Shown here: positions 1 to 7,763 of the stretch, in pieces
Numbering within the stretch: the first letter of the stretch is position 1
Layout: the number at the start of each line of letters is the position of its first letter
Origin: an uncultured Thermoanaerobacterales bacterium
GTDB lineage: Bacteria > Bacillota > Clostridia > Christensenellales > UBA1242
Length of the DNA: 11,992 nucleotides
NCBI GenBank assembly: GCA_900557695.1
Contig: USTP01000021.1
Coordinates: 1 to 11,992, forward strand
Reading direction: 5' to 3'
The notes under the pieces: generated by a model
What the model was told of the DNA's origin: nothing
The model's input: the letters and a program-made list of their open reading frames with translations, nothing else
Database searches by the model: none
Made by a program: the position numbers and the translations under genes

Positions 1-48
1 CGAGATGACGTCGAGTCTCGTGGGCTCGGAGATGTGTATAAGAGACAG
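1..48 (+). other. Nextera i7 sequencing adapter (artefact)
   Basis: This is not genomic DNA. Positions 30-48 are the 19-bp Tn5 mosaic end used in tagmentation kits. Positions 15-29 are the Nextera read-2 primer segment, positions 7-14 (GACGTCGA) fit an 8-base i7 index, and 1-6 (CGAGAT) fit the end of the P7 primer. From memory the index matches Nextera XT v2 N729. Translating this stretch gives the well-known contaminant peptide SLVGSEMCIRDS, so any protein starting here is spurious. Genomic sequence begins at 49. Confidence 0.97.
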
Positions 49-1384
49 CCTCAACATCGCAATTCTTAAGATAGTTATCCCCATTTTCGCTATAGTATTT
101 CTTCCATTCTTTGGTTTTGGTTTGGTAAGCTCGTTCCCCAATGTCAAAAATATCAACATTATCGTTTTTTGCCTTGTTAAAGGCTGCTAAAATGCACTTT
201 TCCACCTCTTCTTCTATGCTTCTTTTAACAAGTTCTATCATTTCTTCATCGTGTTTGTTATAAATGTTAACATTTGGTTTATCATGGTTTAATATTTCCA
301 CAATTTGTGCATCACGAATACTTATATCAAACACTAAAACAGGATTACCATTTTTAAACTTCACACTTGTTTTGGTAGTTTTTCTAGTGAAATGTATGCC
401 AATTGTTGCGTCTTCAAGTAGTCCGCCATTCACATTGCTTACCTTAAAATCGCCGTTATTAGATATCACATCTGCCCAGAAAACGCCAAGTATCTCTTCT
501 TCTTTATCAAGTTTGTTAACATAAACGCCGTTTTTGAAATAATAAACATCATTATAAAACTTTATTCTTGCTTTCTTCTCATCGCTCTGCCCTGTGCTAC
601 TTTTACCGCTTTGTTGCCCAGCCGTGCCTGAAGAACTTGAACCGCCATCTTCGCTTCCGCCAGACTCTTGACTCTGGCTTTGGCTTGCTTGGTTTCCACT
701 TGCACCTTCCCCTGCTCCGCCAGTTGTTAGTTTATTTGTTGCATCCGTGGTTTCTCCTAAAGTTTCCTCGCCCTCGGGAGCAATTAAAATTCCGCTTATA
801 AAAGCACTTTTAGCAAGGGTAAACGACCTATTTATAAATTCATCTAATGGCATAATAAGTCCATTAAGCGAACTTTGCTTAAATATAAACACTTTTTGAA
901 GACCAACTCCAACAGAAAGCTCTAGGTTTTGCGTTTGCTGAATCATGTCTTTAGCAGACCCAGCACAAACTAAAAGCATGACAGATGGGGTAACCTTGGC
1001 GTTTCTTGCAAAATAGTCGAGCGCCGATGCCAAATTTTCTTCAAGCATACTTTCGCCAACCATCACAAAGTTTGTGTGTGAAAGCCCCGCCGTTTTACCA
1101 ATTTTATAGGCAATTTTTTGAAGCCCCTCTGCCACGCTATCTCCCTTTTCAGAAATGAAGTCTAGCCTAGCCCCCATTCCGCCTGCCTCGCTTCCAGGGG
1201 TTGGCATTATAACTTGCGCTGTTATCTCATACTCTTCTCCGCTTTTATCAATTGCAATTCCCGTTACAAGAACACGCATATTAAGCTTTGCCTGATAAGT
1301 AAAACTTTGCGGAATAAACACAAGGCATGCAATTAAAATCCAAATCCAAGAGTGTTTTTTAAAAAAATTCATCACTTTTTTCAT
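49..1384 (-). CDS. Ger(x)C-family spore germination protein, C-terminus cut by insert edge
   Basis: Third subunit of a GerA-type nutrient germinant receptor, normally a lipoprotein on the outer face of the spore inner membrane. The frame is open for 445 codons from ATG 1384 to the insert edge; by comparison with the family only about 20-30 residues are missing. Residues 38-61 (VLVTGIAIDKSGEEYEITAQ and onward) match the GerC N-terminal 'GIGIDK...VQVINP' block. LSHTNFVMVGE (101-111), an LDYFARN segment (122-128), and the C-terminal GERAYQ...EWKKYY (416-431) also fit. The N-terminus has a basic start and a hydrophobic segment with a possible lipobox, LIAC (Cys20), but more hydrophobic residues follow the Cys and the usual CWD motif is absent, so lipidation is uncertain. 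Residues about 209-271 are an unusual Gly/Ser/Gln/Thr-rich low-complexity insert between the two domains. The start codon overlaps the GerB stop (ATGA), with AAAGGTGG upstream. Confidence 0.85.
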
Positions 1385-2607
1385 TTTTCCACCTTTGCTT
1401 TGCGTTTTTTGTTATCTTTTTTCACTAAAGTTCTAGCAACACTGCCCTGCACCTTAGCGCTAGCCTCTTCAAACTGCCGTTTAGAAACCAAAAAACTATA
1501 TTTTTCTAAATTATATTTCTTTAAATGTAGTTTTTCTTTCTTTTTTGATACAAAACATACAATTAAAAGTATAAAAGGCAAAATAAATATCATAAATAGT
1601 CCCAAAAACCTTGTAACAAGTGCTATATTTTTTGCAACCACTTGTATGCTACTAAACAAAAATATATCAACAAAATAAAGCGCACCAACAAGAGGCACTA
1701 GCACATAGATGTATTTTTTAATATTAAACACCTTTGCTATTGCATAACCCGAAGCATACAAATAGAAGGCACTTGCAATTATTGTGTCTATTTGGAAAAA
1801 CAAAACTAAAAACCAGTCTACCCTGCCAATATCTAAATCTAGTAGTGCAAATTGCGATATAGAACTTATAAGGCTGTTTCTATCGGGGCTTAAATGTTCA
1901 TATAGTCCATAGAACACCATATAGGTAAAACTAACAACTAAAACGTAAACCGCAAAGCTAATAATAACCAATATATTAAACTTTTTATCGCAGTTTTTGA
2001 TTTTGCCAACAAAAATATAGATCACTAGAAAATCGCCAAACCATAGATTATAATCAAAACAGCTTTTTAAAGTTAGGCTTAAGTTAACATCCGCAAATGG
2101 TAGAATCCTGTTTAAATTTGTGGTATTTGTACCAAGGCCAATAAGCACTATAAAACTAAGCACTATAATATAGAAAAAAATTTCCGAGGTTCTACCAATA
2201 TTTCTTAACCCACGGCTTGCCAAGAACAAAACAGTCGCTACTAATATTAAACTATAAACCGACCAAGAAAGGTGGTCGAACAATATATTTGCAAAAAGAT
2301 CGTGTACCGCCTCAAAAGGAAGCAAACTCACAACAAAAAAGTAAATTGCAAACAAAACAAATATAGCTTTAGCAAAAAAGTTGCCGCCTGCGTTTTTGCA
2401 TATTTCATAGGTGGTTTTGTTTTTTGCTAAATAATTAAACCAAAGCGCTATTATTAAAAATAGCAAATCAATTCCGCCCATTATAAGAAACACTAGCCAC
2501 CCATGTCTACCAAGGTTTGTTGCTAGCAGGCTAGGAAGACGCTGAACCTTGTTTGAGAGCGTGCAAAGAATAATTAAAAATAGTGCTTGCTTTTTAGTTA
2601 GCTCCAT
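1381..2607 (-). CDS. GerB-type germinant receptor permease subunit (APC-like)
   Basis: Integral membrane subunit of the germinant receptor, related to amino acid permeases (the GerAB/endospore germination permease family), thought to bind the germinant. The 408-residue product has about ten hydrophobic helices from roughly residue 8 to 352, and the family-like GRHGWLVFLIMGGIDLLFL near the N-terminus after the first helix. After the last helix comes a Lys/Arg-rich cytoplasmic tail of about 55 residues (353-408), which makes the protein longer than the usual 360-370. The start at 2607 follows CAGGAGGG with about 5 nt spacing and overlaps the 3' end of the GerA gene by 14 nt. The stop overlaps the GerC start by 4 nt. 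Translational coupling across the operon is therefore likely. The specific germinant cannot be read from sequence. Confidence 0.9.
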   Translation of the reverse strand: MELTKKQALFLIILCTLSNKVQRLPSLLATNLGRHGWLVFLIMGGIDLLFLIIALWFNYLAKNKTTYEICKNAGGNFFAKAIFVLFAIYFFVVSLLPFEAVHDLFANILFDHLSWSVYSLILVATVLFLASRGLRNIGRTSEIFFYIIVLSFIVLIGLGTNTTNLNRILPFADVNLSLTLKSCFDYNLWFGDFLVIYIFVGKIKNCDKKFNILVIISFAVYVLVVSFTYMVFYGLYEHLSPDRNSLISSISQFALLDLDIGRVDWFLVLFFQIDTIIASAFYLYASGYAIAKVFNIKKYIYVLVPLVGALYFVDIFLFSSIQVVAKNIALVTRFLGLFMIFILPFILLIVCFVSKKKEKLHLKKYNLEKYSFLVSKRQFEEASAKVQGSVARTLVKKDNKKRKAKVEK

Positions 2608-4147
2608 CTTTGCCCTCCTGCTTTGCTAAAGTTGACTTTCTGGTTAAGCGGCCGCCCTTTTTATTGTTTATAGTATAATTATCGCTATTAGTTGGCACTT
2701 GCCTAACATCATCTTTGGTTTTAAAACTTCTTGGCCTATAAATCATACTGCTAACAGGTTTTTTAATAAAGCCATCCTTTTTATCTGTAGAAACGCTAGG
2801 GGCAAATGGTGCCATATATGGAACATTATATGATTGAATGGTTACAAGATAAGTTGTTAGAATGATAAAGCCCAGAAATATTCCATAAATACCAGTAAAC
2901 CCACCAATAACGGTGAAAACTGTTCTAAGCATACTGGCCTCGCTTGCCTGGTTTGGGATTATATATAGCGTTATGCCAGAAATAGCCACAACAACTATGC
3001 TTGGTGGCGTGATAATGCCTGCTTGAACGGCGGTGTCACCCAAAACCAAAGCACCAATAATAGAAAGCGCCATTCCCAGCTGTTTTGGCATTCTAACACT
3101 TGCCTCGTTTAATATTTCAAACAAGAACAAAACAAATAATATTTCAAGTATTGGAGGAAAACTTATCCCCTCAATACTGCTTAAAAGAGTTATGAGGAAA
3201 TTTATAGGCAGCACCCTATACTGATAGCTTTGAAGAGCCACATATACCCCTGGAAGCAGTATAGCAAGCAAAAGTCCCACAAATCGAACGATTCTAGCAA
3301 GGCTACTCCTTTGAGGTATGTCGTAGTAGTCGCCAGGAGATTGAATATCTTCAAACAAAATAAACGGCGCAGTTAAAACTATAGGTGAGCCATCCACCAT
3401 AATGGCAATTCTGCCCTCTAACACCCTTGAGGCAATAACATCTGGCTTTTCTGAATTTCCAAGTCGTTTAAAAAATTTATCAGTTGAAGAAGATAAAAGT
3501 TCTTCAATATAGTAAGAATCAATTATGCCGTCTATATCTATTTTTTCTAGTTTTTCTTCTAAACTTTTTACAACCTTTGGGTTTACTATTCCGTCTATAT
3601 AAACCAAAGCTATCTTTGTGTGGGTTCTTGCACCCACTTTAAGGGTTTTAACGGCAAGTGCGGGGGTTTTAAGCCTTCTTATAACCATGCTAAGGTTCAC
3701 ATTTATATCTTCAATAAACCCCTCTCTAGGCCCCCTAACAACAGATGAGGTTGGGGGCTCAGTTATGCTTCTTTTAGAAAACCCCGCAACATTAACCGCC
3801 AAGTATTCTTTATTGTTTTCCTCGCAGATAATAACTGAGCCATTAAAAATTTCTTCTTGAACATCTTTATCTTCACTAATTTTTTTAACTGAAGCAACAG
3901 CTATAACTTCTTTTTCCAAGCAATTTATTATGTTTTTCCCTTTGCAAACATCGCTTGAATTTAGTTTATTTAGTGCACCAAAAATTCCGTTTGCAACAAG
4001 GTTGCTATCAACCAAACAGTCGATATAAAAAAGATAGATGCTTTTACCCCCAGCTTTAAAGGCGCGAGATTGTATGTCTGCATCTTTGCTAAAAAGTGAT
4101 AGTATTTTTTTCTCTACCTTGCTTTGTTTTTCTTGCATATGCCTCAT
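2594..4147 (-). CDS. GerA-type germinant receptor subunit (GerA/SpoVAF family)
   Basis: First gene of the germination operon, encoding the multi-pass A subunit of a nutrient receptor in the spore inner membrane. Diagnostic blocks are EPPTSSVVRGPREGFIED (130-147) with downstream NLSMVIRR, VLEGRIAIMVDGSP (242-255), FEDIQSPGDYYD (265-276), and the membrane domain from about 286 to 436 with LLPGVYVALQSY, then FEILNEASVRMP and GALVLGDTAVQAG. A large soluble N-terminal domain (1-280) and a Lys-rich C-terminal tail (about 450-517) flank the membrane part. Two starts are possible. The ATG at 4147 has AAGG only 2-3 nt away, whereas the in-frame ATG at 4138 (Met4) has AAGGA about 10 nt upstream and suits the SigG-like promoter better; that gives 514 residues. 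The SpoVAF alternative is less likely because gerB and gerC follow directly. Confidence 0.93.
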   Translation of the reverse strand: MRHMQEKQSKVEKKILSLFSKDADIQSRAFKAGGKSIYLFYIDCLVDSNLVANGIFGALNKLNSSDVCKGKNIINCLEKEVIAVASVKKISEDKDVQEEIFNGSVIICEENNKEYLAVNVAGFSKRSITEPPTSSVVRGPREGFIEDINVNLSMVIRRLKTPALAVKTLKVGARTHTKIALVYIDGIVNPKVVKSLEEKLEKIDIDGIIDSYYIEELLSSSTDKFFKRLGNSEKPDVIASRVLEGRIAIMVDGSPIVLTAPFILFEDIQSPGDYYDIPQRSSLARIVRFVGLLLAILLPGVYVALQSYQYRVLPINFLITLLSSIEGISFPPILEILFVLFLFEILNEASVRMPKQLGMALSIIGALVLGDTAVQAGIITPPSIVVVAISGITLYIIPNQASEASMLRTVFTVIGGFTGIYGIFLGFIILTTYLVTIQSYNVPYMAPFAPSVSTDKKDGFIKKPVSSMIYRPRSFKTKDDVRQVPTNSDNYTINNKKGGRLTRKSTLAKQEGKDGAN

Positions 4148-4162
4148 TTCCTTATTTACCCT

Positions 4163-4192
4163 TAGTTTGAGGATATATGCTTGTTTTTATAC
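4163..4192 (-). promoter_or_regulatory. Candidate SigG (forespore) promoter of the ger operon
   Basis: On the minus strand, GTATA (4192-4188) is followed by an 18-nt spacer and CAAACTA (4169-4163). This resembles the SigG consensus recalled for Bacillus (GHATR, 17-18 nt, CATNNTA): a full match at -35 and one mismatch at -10. Known ger receptor operons are transcribed in the forespore under SigG. The predicted transcript would start about 4156, leaving roughly 17 nt before the ATG at 4138 but only about 8 nt before the ATG at 4147. The motifs are short and the region is AT-rich, so this remains a candidate. Confidence 0.45.
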
Positions 4193-4216
4193 GAAATAAA
4201 ATATTTAAAACGCATT

Positions 4217-4242
4217 AAAAAAACAACCACAAATCGTGGTTG
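4217..4242 (-). terminator. Rho-independent terminator after the TM2-like gene
   Basis: On the minus strand a perfect 7-bp stem, CAACCAC/GTGGTTG (4242-4236 with 4230-4224) and a 5-nt loop, is followed by seven U (4223-4217). It lies about 20 nt past the stop of the 75-residue membrane protein gene and before the ger promoter. It therefore separates that gene from the germination operon. Confidence 0.85.
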
Positions 4243-4263
4243 CCTTTTAGTTTTAAAATCCTA

Positions 4264-4491
4264 TTAAATGTTAATTAGTCTTAAAATGTGCTTAGAAACA
4301 ATCATCATAATCAAGTCGATAAGCCAAACAATTGTGAAACCGAAGATAAGTCTAATAATACCAGCAAGAATTTTACCTTCCATAAATCTTGTTATAGCAC
4401 CACAAAGCCAAGAAGTTACAGGAATGATTGCAAGAATAATACTTACAATGTATCCAAGGCCAAAGTAATCTGATTTAAATCTTTTTGCCAT
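4264..4491 (-). CDS. Small two-helix membrane protein, TM2-domain-like
   Basis: The 75-residue protein has hydrophobic segments at about 11-34 and 41-65. The second half (RFMEGKILAGIIRLIFGF, then WLIDLIMM) resembles the TM2 domain pattern in which a G-H-x-FY-x-GK turn is followed by a helix ending in W-x-LID. The His and Tyr of that turn are missing, so it is a divergent member at best. TM2 proteins have no single known function and none is assigned here. The start at 4491 is supported by GGAGGT at 7 nt spacing. The gene appears to be a single-gene unit with a candidate promoter upstream and a strong terminator downstream, between the gat and ger operons. Confidence 0.8.
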   Translation of the reverse strand: MAKRFKSDYFGLGYIVSIILAIIPVTSWLCGAITRFMEGKILAGIIRLIFGFTIVWLIDLIMMIVSKHILRLINI

Positions 4492-4521
4492 CTATTTTAC
4501 CTCCATGATAATTCTATATTC

Positions 4522-4550
4522 ATTATTGCACTTTTTTATGAAAAAAACAA
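4522..4550 (-). promoter_or_regulatory. Candidate weak SigA promoter for the TM2-like gene
   Basis: On the minus strand TTGTTT (4550-4545), a 17-nt spacer, and AATAAT (4527-4522) give 3/6 and 5/6 matches to the SigA boxes. The start codon lies about 30 nt downstream, with GGAGGT between. The surrounding sequence is strongly AT-rich, so a chance match is possible. Confidence 0.35.
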
Positions 4551-4578
4551 ACAATATTGTATAAAATATTTCTTTTTT
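4541..4578 (-). terminator. Possible weak terminator after gatB
   Basis: Just past the gatB stop the minus strand can form an imperfect stem made only of A-U and G-U pairs, built around AATATT/AATATT (loop UUAUAC) with two mismatches and a U-rich 3' side. There are no G-C pairs, so stability is doubtful. It overlaps the -35 region of the candidate promoter for the next gene. Confidence 0.25.
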
Positions 4579-4581
4579 GCA

Positions 4582-6012
4582 TTATTTTTTTTCAAGTTTT
4601 TCATGAATTTTCATCCTGGCAACAGCAACATCGGCTTTTCCAGCAGTTTTTTTCATTAGCTGCCCTATAAAGTAGTTTTCTACTTTAATAGGCTCTTTTT
4701 CATAATCTAAAATAGCTTTTTGATTTTCTAAAAACACATCGTTTATAAGCTTATCAAGTTCTAGACTACTAATCGTGCTTAAAAAGCCAAGTTTTTCCGC
4801 TTCTTCTTTTGCATCAAGCTTTGTAAAACAAACCCTTTCAAAAAGCTCTTTTGCATTAACTCTTGTTAGCTGTTTGCTTTTAGTTGCGTTTATAATATAC
4901 GCTAGGTTTTTACTGCTAATAACTTCTTCCTTTGACTCCACATCTTTTTCTTTACATTTTTTTAAAACATCTGTCATTATCCAGTTTGAAGTTTCTTTCG
5001 CCTCGCCAGTTAGCGCTAAAACGCTTTCAAAAAATAGAGCTGTTTGTTTGTCAGAAGTTAGTATTTTAGCGTCATACTCGGGTAGTTTTAACTCATGAAC
5101 ATATCTTTCTTTTTTAGACATTGCACTTTCAGGCATTTGGCTTTTTGCTCTATCAATATCTTGCTGAGTTATTTTAACAGCTAGTATGTCTGGGTCGGGG
5201 AAATACCTATAATCTTGCGACTCTTCCTTGCTTCTCATAGCAAAGCTTTTGCCACGGTTGTCGTCCCATTTTCGAGTTTCTTGTACAATTTGTTTACCAG
5301 CCTCTAGCTCTTCTATCTGCCTTTTTGCCTCATACTCTATTGCCCTTTGAACCATTTTAAATGAGTTTAGGTTTTTCATTTCAGTTCTTGTGCCAAGCTC
5401 TTTCTGCCCCTTTCTTTTTACAGAAAGGTTAACATCGCACCTAAGCCCACCCTGCTCCATTTTGCAATCGGCAACGCCCGCAAACATCAGTAAACTTCTA
5501 TACTTCGTTAAAAACTCAACAGCTTCCGCTCCGCTAGAAATATCTGGCTCTGTTACCATTTCAATCAGAGGAACTCCGCCACGGTTATAATCAATAAGTG
5601 TGCCTATCCTATCATTTTTGTGGATAAGTTTGCCCGCGTCTTCTTCAAGATGAATTCTGTTTATTCTTATGTTTTTGCCACTATCAAGAGTTATTTGCCC
5701 ACCAACGCATATGGGCTTTTCTAGCTGACTAATTTGATACGACTTTGCAAGGTCTGGATAAAAATAGTTCTTTCTTTCAAACACGGCAACTTCAGAAAAA
5801 CTAGACCCAATGGTTAGCCCCGCCATAATAGTGAGCTCTACCGCCTTTTTGTTTATTATAGGCAAAGCCCCAGGAAGCCCAACGCAAACAGGGCAACAGT
5901 TTGAGTTTGGTTCATCCCCAAACTCATTTCTACAAGAGCAAAAAACCTTGGTTTTTGTTTTAAGTTCTGCATGAACTTCTAAACCTATAACAATATCATA
6001 ATCTTCAATCAT
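4582..6012 (-). CDS. gatB: Asp-tRNA(Asn)/Glu-tRNA(Gln) amidotransferase subunit B
   Basis: tRNA-binding and kinase subunit of the heterotrimeric GatCAB. It phosphorylates the misacylated Asp-tRNA(Asn) or Glu-tRNA(Gln), and the activated carboxyl is then amidated with ammonia delivered from GatA. The 476 residues match normal length. Signatures are the N-terminal IGLEVHAEL (9-17), a zinc-type Cys set C25-x-C27 and C40-x2-C43, KNYFYPDLAKSYQISQ (81-96), HLEEDAGK (121-128), DYNRGGVPLIEMVTEPD (141-157) and MEQGGLRCDVNLSV (185-198). The C-terminal part is the YqeY-like tRNA-binding tail ending KLEKK. The start codon overlaps the gatA stop (ATGA), so the subunits are probably translationally coupled. 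It is the last gene of the aspS-gatCAB operon. Confidence 0.97.
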   Translation of the reverse strand: MIEDYDIVIGLEVHAELKTKTKVFCSCRNEFGDEPNSNCCPVCVGLPGALPIINKKAVELTIMAGLTIGSSFSEVAVFERKNYFYPDLAKSYQISQLEKPICVGGQITLDSGKNIRINRIHLEEDAGKLIHKNDRIGTLIDYNRGGVPLIEMVTEPDISSGAEAVEFLTKYRSLLMFAGVADCKMEQGGLRCDVNLSVKRKGQKELGTRTEMKNLNSFKMVQRAIEYEAKRQIEELEAGKQIVQETRKWDDNRGKSFAMRSKEESQDYRYFPDPDILAVKITQQDIDRAKSQMPESAMSKKERYVHELKLPEYDAKILTSDKQTALFFESVLALTGEAKETSNWIMTDVLKKCKEKDVESKEEVISSKNLAYIINATKSKQLTRVNAKELFERVCFTKLDAKEEAEKLGFLSTISSLELDKLINDVFLENQKAILDYEKEPIKVENYFIGQLMKKTAGKADVAVARMKIHEKLEKK

Positions 6013-7445
6013 TTTTTTAGCTCCTTTTCCACAAGTTTAGCAATTTTAAGCAAGCTTTCATCCTTAAAATACCCACCAACCACCTGAAGCCCAAGTGGCA
6101 AGTCTTTCTCGGTTTTGCCAAACGGAATACTTATTGCAGGCACACTTGCAAGGTTTGCGAAAATTGTAAACATATCTTCGTTATACATAGCCACTGGGTC
6201 TTGAACTTTCTCGCCTATTTTAAACGCTCCATTAAAACTTGTTGGAAGCAAAATTGCATCTACCTTCGAAAACGCCTTTTCAAACTCAGTTTTTATAAGT
6301 TTTTGAACTCTTTTTGCGTTTTTATAGTACGCATCAAAGTAGCCACTTGAAAGGGCAAAGTTCCCAAGCATAATTCTGCGTTTTACTTCACCCCCAAAGC
6401 CCCTTGTTCTTGATTTTTTGTAAAGCTCGGTTATGTTTATTGTATCCTCTGCCCTAGTTGTATACTTAACGCCATCAAATCTGCCAAGGTTTGATGTTGC
6501 TTCTGCAGGGGCAATAATATAGTAGGCTGGAAGCGACAATTCAAACTTTGGCATATCTATTTGCACAAACTTTGCTTTAGCATCCTCAATTTTTTTCTTC
6601 GCCTGCTCATATTCCTTTAAGTATTTTGAGTTTTTGTTAATTTCTTCAACCTGTTTTATTAAGCCTATTGTTATGCCCTCTAGTGAAGTTATTTCACTTT
6701 TTGATAAATTTTTTAAAGTGCTTTTAGAAGTTTGGTCGTTCTCGTCTTTACCAGCAATAATATTTAAAACAAAAGCAGCATCTTCAACCGACTTAGTTAT
6801 TGGCCCTATCTGGTCTAGGCTTGAGGCAAAAGCAACTAAGCCATACCTTGAAACAGCACCATATGATGGTTTTAACCCAACCACGCCATTGAAACTTGAT
6901 GGCTGGCGAATACTGCCCCCCGTGTCCGACCCAAGGGCAAAGGCGCACATATCAAGCGCAACCGCAACCGCGCTTCCGCCACTAGAACCTCCCGAAACAT
7001 ATTCATCGTTATAAGCATTTAAACATGTTCCATAAGCTGAATGCTCGCACGAAGCCCCCATTGCAAACTCATCCATATTTGCCCTACCTAGAATAACAGC
7101 CCCCTCATCTAAAAGCTTTTTCACAGCTGTTGCCGTGTACTGCGAAACATAGTTTTCTAAAAAATGCGAAGCACAAGTGCATTTATGCCCCTTGTAGAGC
7201 ATGTTATCCTTAATAATAACTGGAACACCTGCAAGCTTCCCAACATCCTCTTTATTCTCAAGCCTTTTATCTATTAGTTTTGCGTTTTCTAGAGCATCAT
7301 CAAAAACTTCAAGCACGGCATTTTTATGCGCATACCTCTTTATGTTTGAAAGGTAATACTCTGTAACCTGCTGGCTGGTTAATTCTCTTTGCTTTATCTT
7401 TTCTGCTAGGCTAGAAACGCTTAGCTCTTTAAGTTCCTTATCCAT
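6009..7445 (-). CDS. gatA: Asp-tRNA(Asn)/Glu-tRNA(Gln) amidotransferase subunit A
   Basis: Amidase-signature glutaminase subunit that releases ammonia from glutamine (or asparagine) for tRNA amidation by GatB. The Ser-cisSer-Lys triad is visible: Lys79 in VPVIIKDN, cis-Ser154 in SGGSSGGS, and nucleophile Ser178 in GSDTGGSIRQP. Numbered from this start, these coincide with the positions I recall for Staphylococcus aureus GatA. Length is 478 residues, typical. The ATG at 7445 is preferred over the GTG one codon earlier (7448), because AAAGGTGG lies 7 nt from the ATG but only 4 nt from the GTG. The ATG overlaps the gatC stop (TGATG), and the gene's own stop overlaps gatB, a tight operon arrangement. 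Confidence 0.97.
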   Translation of the reverse strand: MDKELKELSVSSLAEKIKQRELTSQQVTEYYLSNIKRYAHKNAVLEVFDDALENAKLIDKRLENKEDVGKLAGVPVIIKDNMLYKGHKCTCASHFLENYVSQYTATAVKKLLDEGAVILGRANMDEFAMGASCEHSAYGTCLNAYNDEYVSGGSSGGSAVAVALDMCAFALGSDTGGSIRQPSSFNGVVGLKPSYGAVSRYGLVAFASSLDQIGPITKSVEDAAFVLNIIAGKDENDQTSKSTLKNLSKSEITSLEGITIGLIKQVEEINKNSKYLKEYEQAKKKIEDAKAKFVQIDMPKFELSLPAYYIIAPAEATSNLGRFDGVKYTTRAEDTINITELYKKSRTRGFGGEVKRRIMLGNFALSSGYFDAYYKNAKRVQKLIKTEFEKAFSKVDAILLPTSFNGAFKIGEKVQDPVAMYNEDMFTIFANLASVPAISIPFGKTEKDLPLGLQVVGGYFKDESLLKIAKLVEKELKK

Positions 7446-7732
7446 CACTCTACCACCTTTGGCACCACAAAATATCCCTTTCTTTGCTTTGGTGCATTCT
7501 TTAAAATTTCTTCCCTCGTATAGCTTTCTTTCACTTCGTCTTCTCTAAGCTCACTTATTAAAACGGCGCTAGCGAATATATCGTCTTTTTCAAGTTTTGC
7601 GCTTGCAATTTTGTCTACAAACTTTAAAATGTTGTTAAATTCTTTAGAAAACTCTTTTGCCTCCTTTTCTGAAAACTCTAATGCAGATAGAGAGGCAAGG
7701 TGCATTATCTCTTCGCTTGATATTTCTTTCAT
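7445..7732 (-). CDS. gatC: Asp-tRNA(Asn)/Glu-tRNA(Gln) amidotransferase subunit C
   Basis: Small belt subunit of 95 residues that wraps around and stabilises the GatA-GatB interface. It has the family pattern: an N-terminal helix with HLASLSALEFSEKE (11-24), an FNNILKFVDKI helix (32-42), then LREDEV (62-67) and the conserved C-terminus with NAPKQRKGYFVVPKVVE. Translation starts at ATG 7732 after AAAGGAGT with about 7 nt spacing. The gene begins 31 nt after the aspS stop with no terminator between them, so it is in the aspS transcript. Confidence 0.95.
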   Translation of the reverse strand: MKEISSEEIMHLASLSALEFSEKEAKEFSKEFNNILKFVDKIASAKLEKDDIFASAVLISELREDEVKESYTREEILKNAPKQRKGYFVVPKVVE

Positions 7733-7763
7733 TGCTTTACTCCTTTTTAAAAATAAATACTTT

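Noticed and set aside
5..190. Plus-strand ORF starting in the first bases
   Set aside because: Its N-terminus is Nextera adapter translation (SLVGSEMCIRDS), and the rest is antisense to the GerC gene.
4135..4142. GCATATGC palindrome at the GerA start
   Set aside because: Only 8 bp in AT-rich DNA, with no second copy nearby, so no operator can be supported.
6634..7014. 126-codon plus-strand ORF
   Set aside because: It is antisense to the conserved gatA catalytic region and shows no independent RBS or recognisable domain. The same holds for the other plus-strand ORFs inside gerA, gerB, gatB and the LtaS-like gene.
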